Assembly: GCA_002840785.1 (NCBI GenBank)
Contig: PHCH01000003.1
Location: 1 to 64,000 of the forward strand
From: Betaproteobacteria bacterium HGW-Betaproteobacteria-4
Lineage (GTDB): Bacteria > Pseudomonadota > Gammaproteobacteria > Burkholderiales > Rhodocyclaceae
Reading direction: 5' to 3'
Length of the DNA: 64,000 bases
The notes beneath the pieces were generated by a model, which was given only the letters and a program-made list of their open reading frames with translations, was not told the origin of the DNA and made no database searches. This document shows, in pieces, positions 9,766-20,178 of the stretch. The first letter of the stretch is position 1. Each line of letters starts with the position of its first letter. Both the position numbers and the translations under genes were made by a program.

Positions 9766-10000
9766 GCTGACCTTGATGAGCCGTCACTATTGCCACCTCT
9801 GTCACGACATGGAGGCGGCATTGGCCCCGTTGATCGAGGAGTTTGGCGCTGTCGTCACAGTGCTCGACGTCGATGCCGATCCGGCCCTTGAAACACGCTA
9901 CGATGAATTGGTGCCAGTGCTGCTGCATGGCGAAACAGAGCTATGCCATTACTTTCTGGACGAGGCCAAAACCCGTGAATATTTGGCTGGAATCCGCTAA
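9755..10000 (+). CDS. Glutaredoxin-like thiol protein (DUF836 type)
   Basis: This 81-residue protein has a thioredoxin-fold start with the redox motif CHLC in SRHYCHLCHDME and a conserved ELVPVLLH cis-proline loop. It belongs with the short glutaredoxin-like family found after mucD and before lepA in betaproteobacteria. ATG 9755 overlaps the mucD 3' end by 11 bases, indicating coupling. A terminator follows. Confidence 0.85.
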   Translation: MAIELTLMSRHYCHLCHDMEAALAPLIEEFGAVVTVLDVDADPALETRYDELVPVLLHGETELCHYFLDEAKTREYLAGIR

Positions 10001-10025
10001 AATCGGGGGTCTTCTGAAAAGGGAA

Positions 10026-10049
10026 GGGCGCCGGACAGCGCCCTTTTTT
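10026..10049 (+). terminator. Rho-independent terminator after mucD operon
   Basis: GGGCGC and GCGCCC form a 6-bp GC stem (extended by flanking A/T pairs) around a 6-base loop and are followed by six T residues. This is a classic terminator closing the rpoE-mucD-glutaredoxin unit. Confidence 0.85.
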
Positions 10050-10059
10050 ACTGGCTGTA

Positions 10060-10295
10060 CCCTGTTTGACCAGTGCCTTAGCTTCGTCGCGCAGTTGTCG
10101 CGCCTGTGCCGCTTTGATAGCCGGATATTCGCCGATGGCATACAGACTTTCCTTGCCTTCCAGACGGAAACGATAGCGCCAGTGCTTACCGCCGGACGGT
10201 GTGATTTCGAGGTACAATCCGCCCCCGTCCGTAAGCTTAACTGGCTTGCCTTCCGGCTTGGCGTTCTTGATCTTGGTATCGGTCAGCATTTCCAC
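10060..10295 (-). pseudogene. Tyrosine integrase N-terminal remnant
   Basis: About 75 residues from the start MEMLTDTKIKNAKPEGKP match the N-terminal arm-binding (DUF4102-type) domain of phage/island tyrosine integrases, including LTDGGGLYLEI and ALVKQGT. The homology stops near 10060, where the sequence runs into the terminator of the opposite-strand operon. The core and catalytic (RHRY) domains are missing. It is a remnant of an integrative element inserted upstream of lepA and mostly lost. Confidence 0.75.
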
Positions 10296-10361
10296 TCCAA
10301 TGCAGGTTTAGTGCGTAGCGTCTCTCGAAAACCCATGTCAATAGGGCGTTACAGAGAAATT

Positions 10362-10412
10362 TGCGGGTAGATTGAATGAAGGGTTTTTAACATACCCGCT
10401 TTTCTACCCGCA
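10362..10412. repeat. Inverted TGCGGGTAG repeats beside the integrase remnant
   Basis: TGCGGGTAG (10362-10370) and CTACCCGCA (10404-10412) are perfect 9-bp inverted copies, with another TACCCGC at 10393-10399. They lie upstream of the truncated integrase. Such sites are plausible arm-type integrase binding or attachment sequences; this role is inferred from position. Confidence 0.45.
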
Positions 10413-10530
10413 TTCTGTTGAGCTTGCTTGAGACGACCTGAAACAATATGAGATTAAAAGTGTATATAAAACAGTTGGTTGCGTTGATTAATGATACCCC
10501 TTGCGGCCAACTGAGGCAAGTCTAAGCCCT

Positions 10531-12321
10531 ATGGATCATATTAGAAACTTCTCGATCATCGCGCATATCGACCACGGCAAATCGACCTTGGCCGATCGCA
10601 TCATTCATCTTTGTGGCGGCCTTTCTGATCGCGAGATGGAGGCCCAGGTTCTCGATTCGATGGACATCGAGCGCGAGCGCGGTATCACCATCAAGGCGCA
10701 GACTGCAGCCCTGAGCTACAAGGCACGTGACGGCAAGGTATACAACCTGAACCTGATCGACACGCCGGGACACGTCGACTTTTCCTACGAAGTGTCGCGC
10801 TCCCTGTCGGCATGCGAAGGTGCGTTGCTGGTCGTCGACGCCTCGCAGGGCGTCGAAGCGCAAACTGTCGCCAACTGCTACACGGCTCTCGAACTCGATG
10901 TCGAAGTCGTGCCGGTGCTCAATAAAATCGATCTGCCATCGGCTGATCCTGACAATGCTCGCCAGGAAATCGAAGACGTGATCGGCATCGATGCTTCCGA
11001 GGCGGTGCTCGCTTCGGCCAAGACGGGCCTTGGCGTCGCCGATATTCTGGAAGCCGTGATTGCCAAGGTGCCGCCGCCCAAGGGCGACCTGACGGCGCCC
11101 TTGAAGGCACTGATCATTGATTCCTGGTTCGACAACTACGTTGGTGTGGTCATGTTGGTCCGCGTCGTCGATGGCCAGATCCGTTCCAAGGACAAGCTGC
11201 ATTTCATGGCTACCGGCTCCAACCAGCTATGCGAGCAAGTGGGCGTATTCACCCCGAAGTCGCTGCCACGCGATGCACTGCGCGCCGGCGAAGTCGGCTT
11301 CGTGATTGCCGGCATCAAGGAGCTAACCGCTGCCAAGGTCGGAGATACCATTACCCATACCGACCGCAAGGCGAGTGCGGCTTTGCCTGGTTTCAAGGAG
11401 ATCAAGCCGCAGGTGTTCGCAGGTCTCTATCCGGTCGAGTCCAACCAGTACGACTCGCTGCGCGAATCGCTGGAAAAATTGAAACTCAATGATGCCTCGC
11501 TGCAATACGAACCGGAAGTATCACAAGCGCTCGGCTTTGGCTTTCGTTGTGGCTTCCTTGGGTTGCTGCACATGGAAATCGTTCAGGAACGCCTGGAGCG
11601 TGAATTCGATCAGGATCTGATCACCACCGCGCCAACTGTCGTCTACGAAGTCGTCCAGCGCGATGGCAGCGTCATCCAGGTTGAAAATCCGGCCAAATTG
11701 CCCGAAGTTAGCAAGGTCGAGGAAGTCCGCGAGCCGATCATAACGGCGACTATTTTCGTTCCGCAGGACTATCTCGGGAACGTCATCACGCTGTGCAACC
11801 AGAAGCGAGGTAATCAGGTCGACATGCATTACCACGGCCGTCAGGTGAAGTTGGTTTATGAAATGCCGATGGCCGAAGTCGTCATGGATTTCTTCGACAA
11901 GTTGAAGTCGTGCTCAAAGGGCTATGCTTCCCTTGATTACGATTTCAAGGAGTATCGCGCCGCCGATGTTGTGAAACTCGACATTCTGATCAACAGCGAG
12001 AAGGTCGATGCCTTGTCGCTGATCGTACACCGCTCCAACTCGCAATATCGTGGTCGCGAACTGGCTTCGAAGATGCGCGAACTCATTCCGCGCCAGATGT
12101 ACGACGTGGCGATCCAGGCCGCAATCGGCTCGCACATCATCGCTCGCGAGAACGTCAAGGCGATGCGTAAGGACGTTCTGGCCAAGTGTTACGGTGGCGA
12201 CATCTCCCGCAAAAAGAAACTGCTGGAAAAGCAGAAGGCCGGCAAGAAGCGCATGAAGCAGGTCGGTAGTGTCGAAATCCCGCAGGAAGCATTCCTGGCT
12301 GTTCTGCGTGTCGATAGCTGA
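10531..12321 (+). CDS. lepA: Elongation factor 4 (LepA)
   Basis: LepA is a translational GTPase acting on stalled ribosomes. The 596-residue protein has G1 [10 protein letters not shown]3 DTPGHVDF and G4 [10 protein letters not shown], domains II and III, the EF4-specific C-terminal domain and the end [20 protein letters not shown] 10531 is used ([19 protein letters not shown]); an earlier TTG at 10501 is not conserved. It is the first gene of the lepA-lepB-DUF4845-rnc-era-recO-pdxJ-acpS-nagZ series. Confidence 0.97.
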   Translation: MDHIRNFSIIAHIDHGKSTLADRIIHLCGGLSDREMEAQVLDSMDIERERGITIKAQTAALSYKARDGKVYNLNLIDTPGHVDFSYEVSRSLSACEGALLVVDASQGVEAQTVANCYTALELDVEVVPVLNKIDLPSADPDNARQEIEDVIGIDASEAVLASAKTGLGVADILEAVIAKVPPPKGDLTAPLKALIIDSWFDNYVGVVMLVRVVDGQIRSKDKLHFMATGSNQLCEQVGVFTPKSLPRDALRAGEVGFVIAGIKELTAAKVGDTITHTDRKASAALPGFKEIKPQVFAGLYPVESNQYDSLRESLEKLKLNDASLQYEPEVSQALGFGFRCGFLGLLHMEIVQERLEREFDQDLITTAPTVVYEVVQRDGSVIQVENPAKLPEVSKVEEVREPIITATIFVPQDYLGNVITLCNQKRGNQVDMHYHGRQVKLVYEMPMAEVVMDFFDKLKSCSKGYASLDYDFKEYRAADVVKLDILINSEKVDALSLIVHRSNSQYRGRELASKMRELIPRQMYDVAIQAAIGSHIIARENVKAMRKDVLAKCYGGDISRKKKLLEKQKAGKKRMKQVGSVEIPQEAFLAVLRVDS

Positions 12322-12329
12322 GAATAGTG

Positions 12330-13118
12330 ATGAACTTTGCCCTGATTTTATTTGTTCTGCTGGTCATTACTGGTGTCTTGTACGCAATAGATGTCCTGAA
12401 ATTCAGGAAATTGCGCGCGAAGGACGCCAAGGAGCCGCTTTGGGTCGAGTGGGGCGCTGGCTTCTTCCCGGTCATCCTGATCGTATTCGTGCTCCGCTCC
12501 TTTCTTTTCGAGCCGTTCAAGATTCCTTCCGGGTCCATGATTCCAACCTTGCTGGTCGGCGATTTCATCCTGGTCAACAAGTTCACCTACGGAATCCGTT
12601 TGCCGGTGATCAACAAGAAGGTCATTGATATCAACTCGCCGCAACGGGGCGATGTCATGGTATTTCGCTACCCGGAAGATCCCTCGCTTGATTACATCAA
12701 GCGTGTCGTGGGTTTGCCCGGCGACACAGTTTCTTACCAGAACAAGCGACTGACCATCAATGGTCAGCCAGTGGCCACGCAAAAGGTTGATGATTACCTC
12801 CACCCGGAGCGACTATATTATTCCGAGCAATTCCAGGAAAAATTGGGTGAAGTCGACCATCGGGCGCTGAACGATGCTGGGGCGCCCGCATTTATTCCGG
12901 ATGCAGCCCGCTTTCCGTACCGCGAAAATTGCACTTACAATGCTGCTGGCGTTACATGCACCGTGCCGGCCGGCCATTACTTCATGATGGGTGACAATCG
13001 CGACAACAGCCGCGACAGCCGCGCCTGGGGTTTTGTACCCGAAGCAAACATTGTGGGCAAAGCATTTTTCATCTGGTTGAATTTCAGCGATTTCAGCCGA
13101 ATTGGTTCATTCAGATAA
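12330..13118 (+). CDS. lepB: Signal peptidase I (LepB)
   Basis: LepB cleaves signal peptides of exported proteins at the inner membrane. The 262-residue protein has N-terminal membrane segments (about residues 3-20 and 45-60), the catalytic Ser69 in IPSGSMIPT and Lys124 in YIKRVVGLPGD, and box E GDNRDNSRDSR. ATG 12330 is chosen over the GTG three bases earlier. It follows lepA by 8 bases, as in many proteobacteria. Confidence 0.97.
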   Translation: MNFALILFVLLVITGVLYAIDVLKFRKLRAKDAKEPLWVEWGAGFFPVILIVFVLRSFLFEPFKIPSGSMIPTLLVGDFILVNKFTYGIRLPVINKKVIDINSPQRGDVMVFRYPEDPSLDYIKRVVGLPGDTVSYQNKRLTINGQPVATQKVDDYLHPERLYYSEQFQEKLGEVDHRALNDAGAPAFIPDAARFPYRENCTYNAAGVTCTVPAGHYFMMGDNRDNSRDSRAWGFVPEANIVGKAFFIWLNFSDFSRIGSFR

Positions 13119-13127
13119 GGGGATGTG

Positions 13128-13478
13128 ATGAAAAACCAACGTGGCGTTGCCCTGTCCGGGCTGTTGTTTTGGAGCATTGTTCTTATTTTGGTGGCAGTGC
13201 TGGGCATGAAAGTGGCGCCAACTTTCATCGAGTATCAGAAAATCGTAAAAGACATCAAGGCGACAGCTGCGAAAGCCGGTCCTGAGTCAACTGTTGCCGA
13301 AATTCGTTCCTCTTTTGACAAGTTCGCGGACATCGACATGCTTGAGTTCAAGGGCCGCGATCTGGATATTTCAAAAGATAACGGCAGGATCGTCATCTCC
13401 TTCGAGTATGAAAAGCGCATCCCGCTTTTCTGGAACGTCGGCCTTGTAATCGACTACAAGGGGTCGACTGCGAACTAA
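13128..13478 (+). CDS. DUF4845 membrane protein
   Basis: This 116-residue protein begins MKNQRGVALSG, a pilin-like basic start, followed by one hydrophobic segment (about residues 10-28) and a soluble domain ending in IPLFWNVGLVIDY. This family sits between lepB and rnc in betaproteobacteria, and its function is unknown. AAGGGG lies about five bases before ATG 13128. Confidence 0.88.
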   Translation: MKNQRGVALSGLLFWSIVLILVAVLGMKVAPTFIEYQKIVKDIKATAAKAGPESTVAEIRSSFDKFADIDMLEFKGRDLDISKDNGRIVISFEYEKRIPLFWNVGLVIDYKGSTAN

Positions 13479-13481
13479 GGC

Positions 13482-14085
13482 ATGACTGCATCGTCTGTCG
13501 CCCGTCAACTTGGTCACTCGTTTTCTGATCCGCTGCTGCTGCGGACCGCGCTGACCCATCGCAGCTTCGGCACTCCGAATAACGAACGCCTCGAATTCCT
13601 CGGCGACGGGATTCTCGATTGCGCGATAGCTGCCGCCTCAGGAAGCCTTGCACCAGCTGGCGCTTGGCCTGAATGTTGGCGGTGCCCTGCGTCTTGGCGA
13701 GGGGGAATTGAAAAGCGGCGGGGCGCTGCGTCCTTCCATCCTGGCCGATGCCCTTGAAGCGCTGTTCGGTGCCATCTATCTTGATGCTGGGTTTTTGGCG
13801 GCCCAGGCTGTCATCGACAGGCTCTATGCCCCTTTGCTGGCGACGCTGAAGCCTGGCGAATTTCAGAAGGATGCCAAAACACGTCTGCAGGAGTGGCTGC
13901 AGGGGCGGAAGAAGCCGTTGCCACGTTATCAACTTCTGGAAGCCACCGGCGCCGCCCATGAGCAGCGTTTCGAGGTGGCTTGCCAAATCGAATCCCCTTC
14001 CTTGCGCACCGTCGGCCATGGCCCAAGCCGGCGGATCGCCGAGCAGGTCGCTGCCGACAAGGCGCTGAAAGAACTGACCGCATGA
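13482..14085 (+). pseudogene. rnc: Ribonuclease III, internal deletion and frameshift
   Basis: RNase III processes rRNA and cuts double-stranded RNA. The first part (ATG 13482) runs to the catalytic signature [20 protein letters not shown]. At about 13638 the frame changes, and the second part [23 protein letters not shown] continues through [15 protein letters not shown] (acidic catalytic residues) and the double-stranded RNA-binding domain to the stop shared with the era start. About 22 residues expected between the two parts are missing, roughly 70 bases. Position 10 of the signature is Gly, where Ser is common. Neither piece alone is a complete nuclease domain. Confidence 0.88.
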
Positions 14086-14966
14086 AAAAATTTCGTTCCG
14101 GATACATCGCCATCGTTGGTCGTCCCAATGTTGGCAAATCGACGCTGCTCAACAAGCTGATCGGAGAAAAGATCAGTATTGTCTCGCGCAAGGCGCAGAC
14201 TACGCGTCACCGGATCACCGGCATTCTGACCAAGGATGACGCGCAATTCGTTTTTGTCGATACGCCCGGTTTTCAGACGAAATACTCCAATGCCCTGAAT
14301 CGCGCGATGAATCGTGGTGTCACGCAAACCCTGAGTGATGTCGACGTCGTCATCTTCGTTGTCGAAGCCGGGCGTTACGATGCCAAGGACAAGGCTGTAG
14401 TTCGCCTGCTGCCCAAGGACAGGCCCGTTATCCTGGTGGTGAACAAGACGGATTTGCTCAAGGACAGGGCTGCCCTCCTGCCTTTTTTGGCCGAAGTATC
14501 GGCCGATCACGATTACGCGGCCATCGTGCCGGTCAGTGCAGCCAAGGGCCGACAGACCGACGATTTGCTGAACGAGGCGAAGAAGCATCTGCCCAACGAT
14601 GGTCTGATGTTCCCGGAAGACGATCTGACCGACAAGAGCGAACGTTTCCTCGCTTCCGAATATATCCGCGAAAAGGTCTTCCGTCTGCTTGGCGACGAAC
14701 TGCCATATGCCACGGCTGTCGAAATCGAACGCTTTGAAACGGAAGGTGATCTGCGCCGGATTTTCGCCGCCATCGTGGTTGACCGTGAGGGCCACAAGGC
14801 AATCGTCATCGGCAAGGGCGGCGAACAACTCAAACGCATTGCCTCTGAAGCGCGGCAGGACATGGAGCGCTTGTTCGACGGCAAGGTTTATCTCGAAATC
14901 TGGGTCAAGGTAAAGTCGGGCTGGAACGATGACGAGCGCCTGCTGAAGAGCCTCGGCTACGAATGA
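14082..14966 (+). CDS. era: GTPase Era
   Basis: Era binds the 3' end of 16S rRNA and aids 30S assembly. The 294-residue protein has G1 [10 protein letters not shown]3 DTPGFQT, G4 NKTD, and a C-terminal KH domain including [13 protein letters not shown]. The ATG overlaps the rnc stop as ATGA; the longer frame from 13980 is rejected because the extra residues do not fit the family. The 3' end overlaps recO by four bases. Confidence 0.97.
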   Translation: MKKFRSGYIAIVGRPNVGKSTLLNKLIGEKISIVSRKAQTTRHRITGILTKDDAQFVFVDTPGFQTKYSNALNRAMNRGVTQTLSDVDVVIFVVEAGRYDAKDKAVVRLLPKDRPVILVVNKTDLLKDRAALLPFLAEVSADHDYAAIVPVSAAKGRQTDDLLNEAKKHLPNDGLMFPEDDLTDKSERFLASEYIREKVFRLLGDELPYATAVEIERFETEGDLRRIFAAIVVDREGHKAIVIGKGGEQLKRIASEARQDMERLFDGKVYLEIWVKVKSGWNDDERLLKSLGYE

Positions 14967-15691
14967 ACCTGCGCAGCAAAGTCGACGGCCAGCCGGCTTA
15001 CGTTCTGCACAGTTATCCCTTTCGGGAAACCAGCCTGATTGTTGAAGTTTTTTCCCGCGATTTCGGGCGGATGGCCTTGCTGGCGCGCGGTGCGCGCCGA
15101 CCGCGTTCGGCGATTCGCGGGGTGTTGATGGCCTTTCAGCCGCTGGAGCTTGGTTGGGCCGGCAAGGGCGAAGTGCTGACCCTGATGAAGGCGGAGTGGC
15201 AGGGCGGACAACCGCTGCTTGCAGGTGAGGCATTGTTCTGCGGCTATTACCTCAACGAACTGCTGATGCACCTGTTGCCGCGCGAAGATGCGCACGAGCA
15301 GCTATTCGCCCATTACACCAAAATGCTGGCCCGACTGGCTTCGGATCCATCAGGTAAATCCCGCGAAGCAGATTTGCGCAGCTTCGAAAAGGCGCTTTTG
15401 CAGGAATTGGGCTATGGCCTGACACTCACTCACGATAGCGCCGGCAGCCCGATTCTCCCGGAAGCGTTTTACACTTACCGCATGGAACAGGGGCCGGTTC
15501 GCCTCGAACATGACGAAGCGGCGGCCCAGGTCGTCATTGGCAAGACCTTGCTTGACCTCGAGGCCGAAGACTTTTCAGACCCGCGTTCGCGCTACGAAAG
15601 CAAGGCCTTGATGCGCACGCTGATGGCCTATTACCTGGCTGGCAAGGAATTGGAAACACGCAAGATATTCAAGGAGCTGCAAGAATTATGA
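14963..15691 (+). CDS. recO: DNA repair protein RecO
   Basis: RecO helps load RecA with RecR and RecF. The 242-residue protein opens with the OB-fold block [21 protein letters not shown] and GARRPRS, followed by the helical domain with [13 protein letters not shown] and [12 protein letters not shown]. Family zinc cysteines are not evident, as in many proteobacterial RecO. ATGA overlaps link it to era and pdxJ. Confidence 0.95.
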   Translation: MNLRSKVDGQPAYVLHSYPFRETSLIVEVFSRDFGRMALLARGARRPRSAIRGVLMAFQPLELGWAGKGEVLTLMKAEWQGGQPLLAGEALFCGYYLNELLMHLLPREDAHEQLFAHYTKMLARLASDPSGKSREADLRSFEKALLQELGYGLTLTHDSAGSPILPEAFYTYRMEQGPVRLEHDEAAAQVVIGKTLLDLEAEDFSDPRSRYESKALMRTLMAYYLAGKELETRKIFKELQEL

Positions 15692-16443
15692 TTGAACTTG
15701 GTGTCAATATCGACCACGTGGCGACCATTCGCCAGGCCCGCCGGACTTACGAGCCGGACCCGGTCTGGGGGGCAGTGGAAGCTCATCTGGGCGGGGCGGA
15801 TGGTATCACCGTCCATCTACGTGAAGATCGTCGCCATATTCATGATGCAGACGTCCGTCGCTTGCGCGAAACGACCCAGATAAAACTCAATCTCGAAATG
15901 GCAGCGACTGATGAAATGGTCGATATTGCCTGTACCCTCAAGCCGGAAATGGCCATGCTGGTTCCCGAAGGGCGCCATGAGGTGACGACTGAGGGTGGCC
16001 TTGACATCCTAGCGCAGGAAGCGCGATTGAAGGATGTCATCTCGCGCCTTGCCGATGCTGGCATCGTGACCAGCGTATTCATCGATGCCGAGGTGGCGCA
16101 AATCGAAGCGGCCGCACGGATTGGCGCTAGCGTCTGCGAAATCCACACCGGACCCTATGCCCACGCCTTTTACGACAAAGGCCGCGATGCCGAAGCCCCG
16201 GCCGTGCTCGCCGAACTCGATAAAGTCCGTGTGGCCGGGCAGGCTGTCCGTCAGCTCGGCATGCGCTTCAATGCCGGGCATGCGCTCAATTACTACAACG
16301 TTCAGCCCATCGCCAGACTGGCCGGCATACGCGAGCTGCACATCGGCCACGCTATCGTCAGCCGCGCCATTTTCGTTGGCCTGCGCGAGGCAGTCCGCGA
16401 AATGAAAGCCTTGATGCGCGAAGCAGCCAAGTCGCCTGAATGA
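15688..16443 (+). CDS. pdxJ: Pyridoxine 5'-phosphate synthase (PdxJ)
   Basis: PdxJ condenses 1-deoxyxylulose 5-phosphate with 3-amino-2-oxopropyl phosphate to make pyridoxine phosphate. The 251-residue TIM barrel has the N-terminal [42 protein letters not shown] and [10 protein letters not shown] motifs. It is full length and overlaps recO and acpS by ATGA junctions. Confidence 0.97.
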   Translation: MIELGVNIDHVATIRQARRTYEPDPVWGAVEAHLGGADGITVHLREDRRHIHDADVRRLRETTQIKLNLEMAATDEMVDIACTLKPEMAMLVPEGRHEVTTEGGLDILAQEARLKDVISRLADAGIVTSVFIDAEVAQIEAAARIGASVCEIHTGPYAHAFYDKGRDAEAPAVLAELDKVRVAGQAVRQLGMRFNAGHALNYYNVQPIARLAGIRELHIGHAIVSRAIFVGLREAVREMKALMREAAKSPE

Positions 16444-16817
16444 TTTACGGCATCGGCACCGACATCGTCGCCGTTTCCCGCCTACGCGGCATGTGGGAGC
16501 GGCATGGCGACAGGGCAGTGGAAAAGCTTCTGGCACCGAATGAAATCGAGGAATTTGCCAAGGCTGCGGACAAAGGTCGCTTTCTCGCCAAACGTTTCGC
16601 CGCCAAGGAGGCCTTCAGCAAGGCGCTGGGCACGGGGGTGCGACCACCGGCAACATTGACGGCGATTGCGGTCGGCCATGACGATCTGGGCAAGCCGGAA
16701 CTGCACTTCCACGGTCAACTGGAAAAAATGCTCAAAACCAAAAACCTGATCGCCCATCTTTCGATCAGCGACGAAGCCGAATATGCCGTCGCCTACGTCA
16801 TTCTGGAGCACGCATGA
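16440..16817 (+). CDS. acpS: Holo-ACP synthase (AcpS)
   Basis: AcpS transfers 4'-phosphopantetheine from CoA to Ser37 of AcpP, encoded upstream in this window. The 125-residue protein has the metal-binding Asp8 in GIGTDIV and Glu57 in [15 protein letters not shown]. It overlaps pdxJ and nagZ by four bases each. Confidence 0.97.
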   Translation: MIYGIGTDIVAVSRLRGMWERHGDRAVEKLLAPNEIEEFAKAADKGRFLAKRFAAKEAFSKALGTGVRPPATLTAIAVGHDDLGKPELHFHGQLEKMLKTKNLIAHLSISDEAEYAVAYVILEHA

Positions 16818-17833
16818 CGCATTTGCCGCTCGGCCCGCTGATGATCGACATCGCCGGCACTGAACTGACCGATCTCGACTGCGAACGGCTTTGCCATCCG
16901 TTAGTCGGTGGAATCATCCTGTTCTCACGGAACTATGCCGATCCGGAACAGTTATCTGCCTTGACCGCGGCCATTCACGCCCTGCGCACGCCGGCTCTGC
17001 TGATTGCCGTCGATCACGAAGGGGGCAGGGTGCAACGCTTCCGCGATGGGTTTACCCGTTTACCGGCCATGGCCACCCTCGGAAAACTTTGGGATGAAAA
17101 TCCCGAAAATGCGCTCGCTGCTGCGCGTCAGGTCGGTTACGTACTGGCCGCTGAACTGCGTGCCCGCGGTGTCGATTACTCCTTCACGCCGGTCCTCGAT
17201 CTCGACTATGGCCCGTCACGCGTCATCGGCGACCGGGCCTTCCATCGCCAGCCAGCGGCGGTCGTCGCCTTGGCCGCCGCTCTTGGCGAAGGTTTGCATC
17301 TGGCCGGAATGGGCAGCTGCGGCAAGCATTTTCCCGGGCACGGTTACGTCATTCCCGATTCGCATGTCGAATTGCCGGTCGATGATCGCAGCTTCGAGGC
17401 CATGCAGGAAGACATCCTTCCTTACCGGAAAATCGCGCTGGACGGGGTCATGGCCGCCCATGTCATCTACAACTGCGTCGACTGTAATACCGCTGTATTT
17501 TCAAATAAATGGATTGATTATTTAAGAAACGACATTAAGTTTAATGGGGTCGTTTTTACCGATGATTTGTCTATGGCCGGGGCTGGCGTGGTCGGTGACA
17601 TGCTCAGCCGTGTCGAGACCGCCTACAACGCGGGCTGCGACATGCTGCTCGTGTGCAATGCGCCGGACGTCGTCGGCGACGTGCTCGCAAACTGGAAGCC
17701 GGCAATCGATCCGGTCCGTGGCCAGCGGGTCGAGGCATTGATTCCTCATTCTTCCGCCAAGGACTGGCAAGCGCTGCAATCCGATATCGCCTATATCGCA
17801 GCCCGGCAGACCATCGCAAAACTGATGGCCTGA
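16814..17833 (+). CDS. nagZ: Beta-N-acetylhexosaminidase (NagZ)
   Basis: NagZ is a cytoplasmic glycosidase of family 3 that removes GlcNAc from anhydro-muropeptides during peptidoglycan recycling. The 339-residue protein has VDHEGGRVQRFR, the general acid/base motif KHFPGHG (171-177) and the nucleophile motif TDDLSM (249-254). It is full length. A short AT-richer patch at about 17490-17560 lies inside the gene without changing the frame. It is the last gene of the lepA series. Confidence 0.96.
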   Translation: MTHLPLGPLMIDIAGTELTDLDCERLCHPLVGGIILFSRNYADPEQLSALTAAIHALRTPALLIAVDHEGGRVQRFRDGFTRLPAMATLGKLWDENPENALAAARQVGYVLAAELRARGVDYSFTPVLDLDYGPSRVIGDRAFHRQPAAVVALAAALGEGLHLAGMGSCGKHFPGHGYVIPDSHVELPVDDRSFEAMQEDILPYRKIALDGVMAAHVIYNCVDCNTAVFSNKWIDYLRNDIKFNGVVFTDDLSMAGAGVVGDMLSRVETAYNAGCDMLLVCNAPDVVGDVLANWKPAIDPVRGQRVEALIPHSSAKDWQALQSDIAYIAARQTIAKLMA

Positions 17834-17839
17834 AATGCA

Positions 17840-17863
17840 TTCGGGCAGCCTAAGCTGCCCGAA
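17840..17863. terminator. Bidirectional terminator between nagZ and efp
   Basis: A perfect 10-bp stem (TTCGGGCAGC / GCTGCCCGAA) with loop CTAA lies in the 53-base gap between two convergent genes. The U-tracts are poor on both sides, but its place argues for termination. Confidence 0.65.
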
Positions 17864-17886
17864 TTAAACACTGAAGAAGCCGCGGA

Positions 17887-18432
17887 TTACTTGACGCGGT
17901 TCTTGTATTCGTCAGTACGGGTGTCGATTTCGATCTTGTCGCCAATGCTGACGAAAGCCGGAACCGGCAGCTCGAAACCGGTAGCCAGCTTGGCCGGCTT
18001 CATGACCTTACCCGAAGTGTCACCCTTGACGGCTGGCTCGGTGTAAATCACCTCGCGCACGACGCTGTTCGGCAGTTCGACGGAAATGGCCTTGCCGTTG
18101 TAGAAAACAACTTCGCAAGCCAGCCCGTCTTCCAGATACTTCAGTGCATCGACCATGTTTTCGGCTTCGACTTCGAACTGCTCGTAGTCGGCATCCATGA
18201 ACACGTACATCGGGTCGGCGAAGTAGGAATAGGTTACTTCCTTCTTGTCGAGGATGACTTGCTCGAACTTGTCGTCAGCCTTGTAAACCGCTTCAGAAGC
18301 GGCTCCGGTCAACAGGTTCTTCAGTTTCATTTTGACAACAGCGGCATTGCGGCCGGACTTGTTGTATTCGCTCTTCTGAACGACGAGCGGGTCGGCACCG
18401 ACCATGATGACGTTGCCGGAGCGGAGTTCCAT
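17887..18432 (-). other. efp: Elongation factor P moiety (possible internal start)
   Basis: From Met at 18432 ([10 protein letters not shown]) the sequence gives 181 residues of EF-P, which relieves ribosome stalling at polyproline. Only the usual MKTA start is missing. The rhamnosylation site Arg32 (in KSGRNAAV) and the three-domain length are intact, ending [14 protein letters not shown]. No Shine-Dalgarno precedes this Met, so separate translation is doubtful. Confidence 0.8.
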
Positions 18433-19506
18433 TGCGGTTACGAGTGCCGTAGCCAAATCAGGCCTCGTTGCCAGCAATTCAGCCCAATGCCTGTTGTGGT
18501 GGGCGATATCGGCCCTGCTGTTGACGAAACCATCCCAGGCCGATGCGACATTGCCACCAAGATTCCAGGCCACGAACATCCTGCGTAGCGCGGATTCTGT
18601 CGGCGTATCCAAACCCCTGCAGTAGCAGTCGAGAAATGCCTCCAGTTTGGCCAGGTGCGCTCCATCGTCCTGCGGATAAGCCTGCCAGACGAATGGCTTG
18701 CCAGCCCACTGGGCGCGCACGAACGAATCTTCACCTCTGACGAAATTGACGTCGCAACGCCACAGCAGACGATCGAATTCGTCGATAGGCATGAAAGGAA
18801 TCGGCTGCACCCGCGTCTTGCCAAGCTGCCATGGCCCAACGCCACCCAAATGCGATTGCACTGCGGTCAATGGTTTGCCCGGCGGAACATGGCATAGAGC
18901 CGCAATGCTGGAGTTGCTGAAAGCGTCGAGCAACGCAGCAACCGGCGCCGTGTCATAACAGAACAGGCTGATTTCCAGCGGTTTTGTAAGCGGGGCTCCG
19001 GATGTCGCCCGGTCTCGCTCAGCAAGCAAGCCCGTTTCCCGCAACAGGCCACCACTATTTTCAGAAAACCCCGGGAAAAAGAAATATTTAACCAAGGGCA
19101 AAGAAGAGTGGGGTGACGCCATGCCGTGGCAGCCATCCGCCCAGGATTCAGCCGTCAGGTATTCGAGATTGATCCAGCACGGCTTGGGCAAGGACCGACT
19201 CATCGAGGCCAGGTAGGCAGGCGGAAGTTCGCAGGCGAACGCCTCGATAACGACATCGGCGACCCGGTCGACCGTTGTATTCTCGACCCAGTGCCGAATT
19301 TCAACGCCTTGGCAGGACTGCTTTGTCTTTGTCGGGGCGACTGAAGGACACAAGGGTTGCAGGCTGCTCAGATCGTCTACCCACAAACGCACGTCACGGC
19401 CATGCTCAGCTACCAGTTGTCTGGCCAGGCGCCAGCAAACCCCGATGTCGCCGAAGTTGTCGATAACCCGGCAAAAGATGTCCCAATGAAGCTGCATGGC
19501 CGCCAT
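17887..19506 (-). CDS. EarP protein-arginine rhamnosyltransferase fused to EF-P
   Basis: One open frame of 539 residues joins two genes that are normally separate. Residues 1 to about 358 are EarP, which attaches rhamnose to Arg32 of EF-P; the sugar-nucleotide site motif DNFGDIG and the [17 protein letters not shown] block are present. The rest is EF-P, lacking its first few residues. The junction reads [16 protein letters not shown], so the EarP C-terminal end, the spacer and the EF-P start codon are gone and the frame is kept. ATG 19506 gives [11 protein letters not shown] 19497 is the likelier conserved start. This could be a true deletion fusion or an assembly collapse. Confidence 0.88.
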   Translation of the reverse strand: MAAMQLHWDIFCRVIDNFGDIGVCWRLARQLVAEHGRDVRLWVDDLSSLQPLCPSVAPTKTKQSCQGVEIRHWVENTTVDRVADVVIEAFACELPPAYLASMSRSLPKPCWINLEYLTAESWADGCHGMASPHSSLPLVKYFFFPGFSENSGGLLRETGLLAERDRATSGAPLTKPLEISLFCYDTAPVAALLDAFSNSSIAALCHVPPGKPLTAVQSHLGGVGPWQLGKTRVQPIPFMPIDEFDRLLWRCDVNFVRGEDSFVRAQWAGKPFVWQAYPQDDGAHLAKLEAFLDCYCRGLDTPTESALRRMFVAWNLGGNVASAWDGFVNSRADIAHHNRHWAELLATRPDLATALVTAMELRSGNVIMVGADPLVVQKSEYNKSGRNAAVVKMKLKNLLTGAASEAVYKADDKFEQVILDKKEVTYSYFADPMYVFMDADYEQFEVEAENMVDALKYLEDGLACEVVFYNGKAISVELPNSVVREVIYTEPAVKGDTSGKVMKPAKLATGFELPVPAFVSIGDKIEIDTRTDEYKNRVK

Positions 19507-19521
19507 GCTAACATTCCCGCC

Positions 19522-20169
19522 ATGTCAATATTTCACGATCCCACCAGCTGTACAGCCTGTCCACGACTGGCCGAGCACCTTGCCAACATTCGTCAACGCG
19601 ACCCCGATTGGCACGCGCTGCCGGTACCCGCCTTTGGCCCGCTTGATGCAGAACTGCTTGTCGTCGGCCTCGGCCCAGGCGAAAAAGGGGCCAACCGGAC
19701 CGGTCGCCCCTTTACCGGAGACGTTGCCGGGGAATTGCTCTACCCCGCGTTGCATCGCTTCGGCTTTGCCAGCCAACCAGAGCCTCTGGGGGCCGATCAC
19801 TGGGCCAACCCGGCCATGCATCTGAGCAACTGCCGCATAACCAATGCCGTGCGTTGCCTGCCTCCGGCCAACAAGCCGACAACGGCTGAAATTCGCCAAT
19901 GCAACAAGCACTTGAAGAACGAACTAGCTGCGATGCCCAGACTCAAGGTTATCGTTGCTCTGGGGGCCATCGCCCACCAGGCGTTGCTGTGGGCTTACGA
20001 GCTCAAACTCAAAGAGTTCACTTTTGGCCACAATATCAGTCATGTATTGCCAGACGGCCGAATTCTCGTCGACAGCTACCATTGCAGTGGCTACAACTGG
20101 CGCACTGGCAGGCTTTCCCGCGAGAGCTTCGAGGCCGTGTTCGCCGGGGTCAAGTCCCACCTCGCCTGA
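19522..20169 (+). CDS. Uracil-DNA glycosylase, family 5 type
   Basis: This enzyme removes uracil and some deaminated bases from DNA. The 215-residue protein starts [16 protein letters not shown], with cysteines that fit an iron-sulfur cluster site, and has [19 protein letters not shown] as the active-site block, NAVRCLPP, and the C-terminal [15 protein letters not shown] 19522 is chosen; the frame is open further upstream but crosses the divergent earP start. It is followed by uvrC, also a repair gene. Confidence 0.88.
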   Translation: MSIFHDPTSCTACPRLAEHLANIRQRDPDWHALPVPAFGPLDAELLVVGLGPGEKGANRTGRPFTGDVAGELLYPALHRFGFASQPEPLGADHWANPAMHLSNCRITNAVRCLPPANKPTTAEIRQCNKHLKNELAAMPRLKVIVALGAIAHQALLWAYELKLKEFTFGHNISHVLPDGRILVDSYHCSGYNWRTGRLSRESFEAVFAGVKSHLA

Positions 20170-20178
20170 CTTCGTGCG

